Source of the DNA: an uncultured Pedobacter sp.
GTDB lineage: Bacteria > Bacteroidota > Bacteroidia > Sphingobacteriales > Sphingobacteriaceae
Assembly (NCBI RefSeq): GCF_946480185.1
Contig: NZ_CAMLIG010000004.1
Coordinates: 124,001 to 188,000, forward strand
Direction: 5' to 3'
DNA: 64,000 nucleotides
Part shown: positions 18,441-27,000 of the stretch, piece by piece
Numbering within the stretch: position 1 is the stretch's first letter
How the letters are laid out: each line of letters starts with the position of its first letter
Notes under the pieces: generated by a model
What the model saw: only the letters and a program-made list of their open reading frames with translations
Databases searched by the model: none
What the model was told of the DNA's origin: nothing
Made by a program: the position numbers and the translations under genes

Positions 18441-19361
18441 CTAAATTTTCCACTTTGATAATTTTATTGGGTGCAGGTAAAGATAATTGTGGGGAAACTC
18501 ATTAACTAGCTTTTGATAAGAATAACTATATTTCGCAATTTCTCTATAGTCTTCTGGTGTCCACATCGCCTTGCCTTGCCTATTCAAATCCGTTTCAGTA
18601 ACAATCTTATCCGCGGATAACACAATGGCTGTAGGCAACGCTACTTCAACAAAAAGACTTGTCGAAGCAAACACTCCACAATATTGACAAAATTCTTTAA
18701 TGGTTTTGTTATTCACTATAAAAATATCTGAATAACTTCCGACCATTGGATAGGACAGATTATATTTTTTAGGGGCTATTAAGTTGGATAAGTATTTAAG
18801 GATATAGGATTGATCTTTAAAGATTAAGTCATAGTAATCCCTTAATGATTTTGGCTTTCTGTAAATCTGATCAAAGCTTAGCGATTTAATATCTAAATTA
18901 AACTTTTCAAATTTTTTTATTGCTACATCATAACTAGGTAGTTGTGATTGCGCTTGAATGCCTGGAACTTTTATATTCCACCTGAACGCCTCACCTACCC
19001 GCCCCCACCATTCTTTTCTATCATGTAATGTTATAAAATCAGAGACAAAACAGGCCTCTTTATCTAAGTTGAATATATCAGTATAATTTCTTTCATTTAT
19101 AATAGGGTTAAGCAGTAAGTCATCGGCAATAAAAAAATAGTGGTCATAAACCTCATCAAAATAGCTCTTTAATCCTTGAGCAACATATCCTTGAAAAAAA
19201 AAGGAATTTCCGAAAACCGAGATTACATTTTTCTTATCTCCAGAATAAAAAGGAACAAGATGATATATAGTACTGAATCTACCTTTAAAGATAGATTCAA
19301 TCACATCAATATTTGTGTTATGTTGGTGATTATAAATTATTATTAGTGCTACCCTACTCAT
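18441..19361 (-). CDS. Conserved protein of unknown function in the polysaccharide locus
   Basis: I do not recognise the family of this 306-residue protein with confidence. It begins MSRVALIIIYNHQHNTNIDV, a beta strand followed by a loop as in Rossmann-like glycosyltransferase folds. Near residue 80 it has HYFFIADDLLLNP, where the paired aspartates could be a DxD-like metal site. No signal peptide or membrane segment is seen. It points against its neighbours in a sugar-polymer locus, so a glycosyltransferase or sugar-modifying role is a guess from context. A+T content is high, like the rest of the locus. Confidence 0.7.
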   Translation of the reverse strand: MSRVALIIIYNHQHNTNIDVIESIFKGRFSTIYHLVPFYSGDKKNVISVFGNSFFFQGYVAQGLKSYFDEVYDHYFFIADDLLLNPIINERNYTDIFNLDKEACFVSDFITLHDRKEWWGRVGEAFRWNIKVPGIQAQSQLPSYDVAIKKFEKFNLDIKSLSFDQIYRKPKSLRDYYDLIFKDQSYILKYLSNLIAPKKYNLSYPMVGSYSDIFIVNNKTIKEFCQYCGVFASTSLFVEVALPTAIVLSADKIVTETDLNRQGKAMWTPEDYREIAKYSYSYQKLVNEFPHNYLYLHPIKLSKWKI

Positions 19362-19577
19362 TTCAGAAATTACAATATTTAATTTTACGATACCGATTTA
19401 ATTGTTTTTCAATATTAGTATTTTTTTGATTTACTAGTGATAATACTTTGGTTATAAAGAGATAAATTAAAACAGCTCAACTAATATTCGAAACTTAATT
19501 AGCATATTGACCATCTTTAAAAAATGATCAAAAGAATAAAAAGAATACACAAAAAATAGGAACCACAATGTAGAGAC

Positions 19578-19733
19578 TTAAATATATTTTAGATCAACCG
19601 AGGTTTTACTCGCAGTACGCTGCTCTCTACTTGCGCTAAAAACACTTGCATAATAATAAATTCCTTTATTATATTTAGTATGTTGAGCAGCAAATTTTGT
19701 GATTCTTTTTGCTGGTGACATTTTAAAACTCAT
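19578..19733 (-). CDS. Possible small basic protein (unknown)
   Basis: This is a candidate ORF of 51 residues from the ATG at 19733 (MSFKMSPAKRITKFAAQHTK at the N-terminus). It is rich in Lys, Arg, Ser and Tyr, with no membrane segment or known motif. It lies in a 457-base gap (19362-19818) that otherwise holds only A+T-rich sequence and the start region of the GT11 gene. A non-coding origin is quite possible. Confidence 0.3.
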   Translation of the reverse strand: MSFKMSPAKRITKFAAQHTKYNKGIYYYASVFSASREQRTASKTSVDLKYI

Positions 19734-19818
19734 TTTAGAAATAATTATTAAAGAGTACATTTTTAATTTATTATAGCATAAATAGCTATAATTGGTTGTT
19801 ATTTAATATCTATTTGTT

Positions 19819-20667
19819 TTGATTATAGTTAAAATTATGGGCGGACTTGGAAATCAATTATTCCAATATGCTCTTGGTAGGCAATTAGCCGTTAAAAATA
19901 ATATTGAACTAGAATTGGATTTGACGTGGTATGAGAACAATGAAGCTAGAAATTTTAATCTCGATAAATTTAATACTACTATTTTAAAAGCAAAATTGAG
20001 TAATATCCCATATAAAGTGAGAGTGAATGAACCAAAAAAATACCGTTTATTCATTTCTAAAATATTTGGATCAAGATTGAAATTTCGACAAGAAGAACGA
20101 TTCAATTTTAACCAAAAAGTATTGAATTATACAGACAAAACCTATTTATGGGGATATTGGCAATCAGAGAAATATTTTGTTGAAATAAAGGAAGTAATCA
20201 AAAAAGAATTTCAGTTCAAAGAAAAAATTAAACCAGAATTAGACGTCACTGCTTTATCTATGAGGAGATATGATTCTGTTTGTTTGCACATCAGACGTGG
20301 CGATTATGTAAATAATCTATACCATAATACGCTTACCTTAGATTATTATCAAGAAGCACTAAATATTGTCACAAAGGATTTGAACAACCCAAAAGTATTT
20401 GTTTTTTCTGATGACATTCCTTGGTGTATCGAAAATTTAAATATTGATTTCCCTCATGAATTCATTTCGGGAAACGAAGATTGGGAGGACTTAAAACTTA
20501 TGACTCTTTGTAAGCATAACATTATTGCAAACAGTTCCTTTAGCTGGTGGGGAGCTTATTTAGGTATTGATAAAGAAAAAAAAATAATAGCCCCTAAAGA
20601 ATGGTTTCCAGAACACATGGGTCATAATACAAATGATTTGATTCTAAAAGACTGGATAAGATTATAA
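19819..20667 (+). CDS. Alpha-1,2-fucosyltransferase-like glycosyltransferase (GT11)
   Basis: This is a GT11 enzyme of 282 residues, predicted to add fucose (or a related sugar) from GDP-fucose to a surface glycan. Motifs are the N-terminal IMGGLGNQLFQYALGRQLA, the GDP-binding HIRRGDYVNN near residue 157, and the C-terminal ANSSFSWWGAYLG. The start is TTG at 19819: a stop lies just upstream in frame, and the first ATG (19837) would remove the conserved first strand IIVKIMGG. The next gene starts directly after its stop codon, so four right-going genes form a tight unit. Confidence 0.9.
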   Translation: MIIVKIMGGLGNQLFQYALGRQLAVKNNIELELDLTWYENNEARNFNLDKFNTTILKAKLSNIPYKVRVNEPKKYRLFISKIFGSRLKFRQEERFNFNQKVLNYTDKTYLWGYWQSEKYFVEIKEVIKKEFQFKEKIKPELDVTALSMRRYDSVCLHIRRGDYVNNLYHNTLTLDYYQEALNIVTKDLNNPKVFVFSDDIPWCIENLNIDFPHEFISGNEDWEDLKLMTLCKHNIIANSSFSWWGAYLGIDKEKKIIAPKEWFPEHMGHNTNDLILKDWIRL

Positions 20668-22212
20668 ATGTCTAGAATTAAAAACACATTATTAAACGCT
20701 CGTGTAAACTTAATCTTTTATACGCTTACCTTATTCCTTAGTTTTTTTGCTCGTAAATTTTTCATTGAAAGCTTAGGTACTACTTTTTTAGGTCTAACTA
20801 GCACCATATCTAATTTATTGGGATTCTTAAATCTTACAGAATTAGGTTTGGGTACAGCAATTACTTATCTTTTATTTAAACCTCTTTCTGATAATGATAG
20901 AGGACAGATAAATAATATTTTATCAATTCTAAAACATTATTACAAAAAGACAGGTTTTTATGTCCTTTTAGGAGGGTTTATATTAGCACCATTTTTCCCA
21001 ATTATTTTTAAGTCTTCATCTGTAAATTTAATCGTAGTTTATGCAACATTTTTCATCTACCTTTTTATTTCTTTTATAAATTATTATTTCAACTACCTAC
21101 AATTACTGTTAATAGCAGATCAAAAAAATTACGTAAAAACAACTTACGAAAGCTCAATAAATATAGCAAAAGTCATTTTACAAATAGTTGTATTAACTTA
21201 TACTAACGATAAAATCTTATGGTATCTGATTATAGAAGTTGGTTTTTCAATTCTGAAAATAATTTTAATAAACAGAGTTATAAAACAAAAATATAGTTGG
21301 CTTGACTTACATAGAAAGTTTAAAAGTTCTGACGAAATAAATAAAGATGTAAAAACAAAAACAAAACAGATTTTCTCGCATCAGGTTGCAGGATATATTT
21401 TATCGCAAACAGACCAATTGCTTATATTTTCTTTTACTTCGTTAAATATGGTAACCTATTATACAAATTACACTATGTTATTAGGTCGCATTATAAGCGT
21501 AATTGATCAATTTTTAAACGGCAGTCATGCTAGCATAGGCAATTTAATCGCTTCTAAAAACGAAACTCAAATTAAAGGTGTTTTTAACGAACTCATGGTC
21601 TTGAGATACTGGGTGGGTGGGTCTATCATTTTTGTAGCGTATCATTTTATTCCATCAATAATAGAAGTTTGGTTAGGTGGCAAGTTTTTGTTAGATAATA
21701 AAATTTTTGTTTTGATGTTGGTCAACAATTACATTGCCATAACCAGACAACCTATCGATTCTTTTTTAAATACATCAGGAATTTACAGAGACACCTGGGC
21801 ACCCTGGACAGAAGCTGCTATCAATCTTATAATATCAGTTATAGCAGGTTATTATTTCGGTATAGCAGGAGTTTTGACCGGAACACTTGTTAGTATGCTT
21901 GTTATAGTTATATGTTGGAAACCTTATTTATTGTATTCGGAAGGATTCCATATTTCCGTCAAAAGTCATTGGATAAATATATTTATCTACATTGCTTCTT
22001 ATGTAGCTTGTTTTATAGCAATTTCTTATGTTGCAAATTTTATAGTTTTTGCTTTTTCAAACAATAAGTACTTCAACCTCGTTATAAAGATTTTATTATA
22101 CTCACTTTCGTTCTCAATTTTATACTTCGTCATCTTATATTTATTAAAAAAATCGATGCGAGATTTAACAAATAAAATCATCTCCTTTTTATTTAAAAGT
22201 AAGTCAATTTAA
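20668..22212 (+). CDS. Polysaccharide flippase, Wzx/PST (MOP superfamily)
   Basis: This is an integral inner-membrane protein of 514 residues with about 12 to 14 hydrophobic helices spread along its length. It begins with a short basic stretch and a first helix (LIFYTLTLFLSFFARKFFI), then SLGTTFLGLTSTISNLLGFL, a pattern usual for O-antigen and teichuronic flippases. It probably moves lipid-linked repeat units across the membrane for a Wzy-type pathway; no Wzy polymerase is recognisable in the window. Its ATG abuts the stop of the GT11 gene, and its stop abuts the next ATG. Confidence 0.88.
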   Translation: MSRIKNTLLNARVNLIFYTLTLFLSFFARKFFIESLGTTFLGLTSTISNLLGFLNLTELGLGTAITYLLFKPLSDNDRGQINNILSILKHYYKKTGFYVLLGGFILAPFFPIIFKSSSVNLIVVYATFFIYLFISFINYYFNYLQLLLIADQKNYVKTTYESSINIAKVILQIVVLTYTNDKILWYLIIEVGFSILKIILINRVIKQKYSWLDLHRKFKSSDEINKDVKTKTKQIFSHQVAGYILSQTDQLLIFSFTSLNMVTYYTNYTMLLGRIISVIDQFLNGSHASIGNLIASKNETQIKGVFNELMVLRYWVGGSIIFVAYHFIPSIIEVWLGGKFLLDNKIFVLMLVNNYIAITRQPIDSFLNTSGIYRDTWAPWTEAAINLIISVIAGYYFGIAGVLTGTLVSMLVIVICWKPYLLYSEGFHISVKSHWINIFIYIASYVACFIAISYVANFIVFAFSNNKYFNLVIKILLYSLSFSILYFVILYLLKKSMRDLTNKIISFLFKSKSI

Positions 22213-23103
22213 ATGATAAGCGTTATTATCCCTTGTTATAATGCACAAAGTTGGATCAGAGACTGTTTGCTTAGCGTATTAAATCAAACTTATATAGATT
22301 TTGAAATTTTAGTTATTGACGATGGCTCAACAGATAATAGCGCAGAAATAATTAAGTCAATCGCAGATCAAAGAATACATTATTACTACAAGACTAATGG
22401 AGGACTTTCATCTGCCCGTAATTATGGACTTAAAATCGCAAAGGGTAAATGGATTGCATTTTTAGATGCCGACGATTTATGGATACCAAACAAATTACAA
22501 AAAAAAATGACCATATCCGAAAACGCAGACATTATCTATTCTGATTATCACATTATTGATAAAAACGCCCAATTAATAAAAACATTCAATAAAATCCATC
22601 CTCAGCGTTATAAATATAATTTTAAAAAACAAATATTACTTGGAAACATAATTTCTGGCGGTAGCGCCATTATCTTAAGAAAAGAAGTGATTGAAGAAAT
22701 AGGAGAATTTAACACGGCCTTGAAAGTTGGAGAAGATTGGGACTATTGGGCTAGAGCAATTTGGGCAAACTACAGAATAATATATATCGATGAAAAACTT
22801 ACTTACGTTAGACAACATGAAGAATCTATGCAAAAAATAACAGGTAAAAATATTTGGAATAATAGTGTGGAAATTATCCTAAAATCATTTCTATTATACA
22901 ATGGGATTTCTAATAAAGAAAAGTCATATGTCTACAAAAAACTTACAACAGTAGCATATGGAGCTAATTACAACACCAAGAAATACCTTTTCTTATATAG
23001 GAAATGTATAAGTCTTAACAAAAAAATGATTTTCGATAACACGCTATTATGGCTTACATTCAAATATTCCATCAAACGTATTAAAAACAAACTTCATGTG
23101 TAA
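22213..23103 (+). CDS. Glycosyltransferase family 2
   Basis: This is a GT-A fold enzyme of 296 residues. ISVIIPCYNAQSWIRDCLLS and LVIDDGSTDNS form the nucleotide-binding part, AFLDADDLW is the DxD metal motif, and VGEDWDYWARA carries the likely catalytic base region. It probably adds one sugar to the lipid-linked repeat unit on the cytosolic side. Donor and acceptor cannot be predicted. It starts immediately after the flippase stop and overlaps the next gene by 8 bases. Confidence 0.92.
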   Translation: MISVIIPCYNAQSWIRDCLLSVLNQTYIDFEILVIDDGSTDNSAEIIKSIADQRIHYYYKTNGGLSSARNYGLKIAKGKWIAFLDADDLWIPNKLQKKMTISENADIIYSDYHIIDKNAQLIKTFNKIHPQRYKYNFKKQILLGNIISGGSAIILRKEVIEEIGEFNTALKVGEDWDYWARAIWANYRIIYIDEKLTYVRQHEESMQKITGKNIWNNSVEIILKSFLLYNGISNKEKSYVYKKLTTVAYGANYNTKKYLFLYRKCISLNKKMIFDNTLLWLTFKYSIKRIKNKLHV

Positions 23104-24022
23104 AATAAGTGTAGTTATGGCGGTTTACAATGCAGAACAGTTTTTACAAGAAGCTGTAGAAAGTATTTTAAACCAAACATTTAAAGAATTTGAATTTATT
23201 ATAATTAATGATGGTTCTACAGACAATTCTTTGAACATTATTAAGTCATATAATGACCAACGAATTATATTGGTTAATCAAGCGAATCAAGGCTTGTCAA
23301 AATCATTGAACAATGGGGTTGCTATTGCTAAAAGTGAATTAATTGTTAGAATGGATGCTGATGACATTTCTGACGTTAACAGACTTAAAATGCAATATCA
23401 TTACATGGAAAACATTCCTAACTGTGTAATATTAGGCACCAATGCAAGCGTAATAGATTTAAATGGGTCATTTTTATATAGCAGTAATTTGCCTTTAGAA
23501 GATGAGAAAATTAGAGAACGTCTCCCAGAATCTTCTTTTTTCCACAGCTCAACAATTTTCAGAAAAGATTGCTTTTTGAAAGTTGGTGGTTATCCAGAAG
23601 ATATTTTTCATTATTTCGAGGATAAAGTTCTGTGGAACAAAATGGCTCCTTTTGGAGAATTGAAAAATCTCTCTGAACCTTTAATAAAATACCGTTTAGT
23701 ACCTGGATCTATCTCTAATTTACCCCATAAAAAAATAGCTGAACTAAAAAAAATAGCAAATACAATCATCCAAAACAATTACGTGTTTAATTATACAAGT
23801 GTCCAAAAAATAAATGAAATCACATCAATATCGAGACGTAAAAAGTCGGCAAACTACTATTTAAGGATAGGAACAATTTATTTAAAAAGTGAGAAAAGAT
23901 TAATTGCTACTATTAGTCTTATAAAAAGCTTGTTTTATTATCCTTTTAATTTAAACACTTTAATTAAATTAGTCGCCTGCTTCTTTCCTTATCCAATAAT
24001 TAAAAAAATCGGAAATCGTTAA
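23096..24022 (+). CDS. Glycosyltransferase family 2
   Basis: This second GT2 enzyme has 308 residues. Motifs are ISVVMAVYNAEQFLQEAVES, IIINDGSTDNSL and LIVRMDADDISD (DxD). HYFEDKVLWNKM takes the place of the ED acceptor motif. It is related to the preceding GT2 gene but not a recent duplicate, because similarity is confined to the usual motifs. The ATG at 23096 lies inside the end of the upstream gene (8-base overlap), so the two are translationally coupled. It is the last sugar gene of the right-going block. Confidence 0.92.
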   Translation: MCKISVVMAVYNAEQFLQEAVESILNQTFKEFEFIIINDGSTDNSLNIIKSYNDQRIILVNQANQGLSKSLNNGVAIAKSELIVRMDADDISDVNRLKMQYHYMENIPNCVILGTNASVIDLNGSFLYSSNLPLEDEKIRERLPESSFFHSSTIFRKDCFLKVGGYPEDIFHYFEDKVLWNKMAPFGELKNLSEPLIKYRLVPGSISNLPHKKIAELKKIANTIIQNNYVFNYTSVQKINEITSISRRKKSANYYLRIGTIYLKSEKRLIATISLIKSLFYYPFNLNTLIKLVACFFPYPIIKKIGNR

Positions 24023-24065
24023 CAGTAAATTTGGTTATTTTTACATTTTAAAAAAACCTAGATCG

Positions 24066-27000
24066 GTGAAACAGATAACACTTTTAATATTATTTCTTCT
24101 AGTAACTTCAACCGGCTTTGCACAAACGATTTACGGCAATGAGTGGATAAAAAGTGATCAACCTTATGCAAAAGTAAAAATCTCTGAAAATGGCGTTTAT
24201 AGAATTACATACTCACAACTACAAATACTTGGATTTTTCAACAATGGAAACGCTACAAAAGGGTTTCAGCTATTTTATTTAGGCCAAGAAGTTCCTATAA
24301 AAATAGAAGGTGATGGCGACAATTCATTTGACAGCAATGACTATATTATTTTTTATGCGAAGCCAAATAATGGGAAAATTGAGACTGATTTATATAAACC
24401 AGGAGAGCAACCTAATCCCGAAGTAAGCCTTTTTGATGACGTTGCTACTTATTTTATAACAAACAGTAGTACTGAACAAGGCAAACGCTATCAAAATGTA
24501 AATTTAAGTCCTGTTGGCATTACACCCGAAACCAATATCATTTATACCTCATCAAAAAACTTAGCAACTCAATATTATCCCGGTCAATATGTTTTAGATG
24601 TAATGACTTTCTCTGATTACATTGAAGGTGAAGGTTATTTGGGAAACACATTTAGTATTGGAAGTGTCCAAAATCAATCTTTAAACACACCAAATTTCTA
24701 CATCGGGAGCACTTTTAAACCATTTTTCCAAAGTTATGTAGCTGGTCGGTCTAATGCATCTTCTACAGATCCATCAGGAAACAATCATCATCTAAATATT
24801 TCAGTAGATGGTATCACTGTAAAAGATGTAACTTACAGGGGGTATAAAACTGTTAGAATAGCTGAAAATTTAACTAACACAACACTAAATAGCACCACTA
24901 ATATTTCCTTTAGTTCTATTGATAATTTAGGTGCCATTACTGATTTCCAAGCTACTGGCTACGTAAGGATCACCTATCCAAGAACTTTGGATGCTACCAA
25001 CTATAATTTTTTAGAGTTTAATTTAAATAGTGCAAATAATAATTGCCTCTTAAATTTCAGCAACAGCAATACTTGGACTAAATCAGCTATATTGAATCCC
25101 AATTTGGCGGAGTTCTACCCTAGCACAAAAAACGGCTCTATTAATTCCTTTGTTGTAAAAAACACCAATGAACCCCTTATTGTTTATAATGAAAGTGCCT
25201 TAAAAAACACGAGTTTAGAAACTGTATCATTTAATTTAGTTAATCCAGCATTATCAAATGCCAAGATGCTAATAATTACACATCAATCTTTATTAAATGG
25301 GGTAAACGATATCGTCAATTATAAAAACAGCAAAGGAGTAAGTTCTTCTGCAATTACTACAGAAGAATTATATAACCAGTTTGGTTATGGGATTCATAGT
25401 GCTTTAGCACTCAGAAATTATTGCAAATTTTTAGTCGACAAGAGCACTGTAAAACCTGATTATTTGTTTTTAGTAGGAAAAGGATACGAGTTGAGCAAGG
25501 AACATTTGACAGATGAAATGGTTCCTACTTATGGTTTTCCGCCATCTGATATAAGTATAACCTCTCATTTAGAAGATAATAATGTAGCTCCTACTTTAGC
25601 AACAGGTAGAATTTCGGTCAAATCTCTAGAAGAAGTTGAAAATTATCTTAATAAAATTAAAAGTTACGATAACCAACCGAATGAAATGTGGAGAAAGAAC
25701 TTAATCAATATTACAGGCGGAGGCAACACTTCAGAAGACACACAATTTTCTAGCTATTTAAAAGGATTATCTGCAACGGCCGGCAACCCTCTTTTTGGCG
25801 GAAAAACTACTTCTTTTTATAAAAACACTGCTGATCCAATAACAGATAATTTAGTAGGTAAAATAAATACAGGCATAGAAAAAGGCGCATCTTTGTTAAC
25901 TTATTTGGGCCATGGAAGTACGATAGGAACAGCAGTTTCAATTGGCAATCCTAACGATATTAACAACAAAGATAAGCTGCTGTTTTATTACATCAACGGA
26001 TGTAGCACCGGTAATGCATTTACTACTAAGTCCTTAGGAGAAGACTATATTTCACAGAAAGACAAAGGCGCTATTGCTTGGTTAGGCACCAGTAGCGAAG
26101 GTGTAGCATCATACTTAGCCGGTATTGCAGATCTTTTTTACAAAAACTCTTTTAATTTAAATTATGGAAAATCAGTAGCTCAAAATCTGGCTACAAGCAT
26201 CAGAACTTATCAAAATCCAAATGATGCCTTAAACAAAATCCATTGTCAACAATTTATATATTTGGGAGATCCAAGTTTAAGCTTTTATTCGCCAGATAAG
26301 CCAGATTATGAGATAAAACCAGAAGACATCAGCTTAACAAATCAAAATGTGACAGCAAATTCTCCTAATTTTGATTTACAAATAATCGTGAGAAATAATG
26401 GCAAGGCAATATCATCACCTTTAAAAATAAACATTAAAAGGACTTTAGCTGATAAATCGGTTATAACATATCCGTCTCAAATATTCAATCCTGTTCTAAA
26501 CACTGACACAATTATATTTAATATTGATAATAATTTAGGTGTGAACTCAAGTGGTAGCAATAGTTTTTTAATCAGCCTAGATCCAAATGGAGAACAAGAT
26601 GAACTTAATGAGGGAAATAATACCGCAACTTTTAATAATTTTTTTCCTTCAAACGGAATAACTTTAATATCACCAAGCAACTTCGCTATTGTTAACAATG
26701 CAAATGTCGAATTAAAACTGGAAGCCAATAATCTTTTTAGTAAAGACGCATCTTATACGTTTGAGATAGATACCGTAAGCACATTCAACAGTAGTTGGAA
26801 AAAAACTTCCGGGATCATTAATTCGGGCTTATTTGCAAGCTGGCAACCGGGTAATATTTACACTAATAATGCAGTTTATTATTGGAGAGCTAAATTAAAT
26901 GTCCCGTTACAAGATGGCGGACAATGGCAGACCGGATCGTTTACTTTTATTCCGACTAGCGGCGACGGATTTAACCAAGGCCATTACCAACAGTTTAGCA

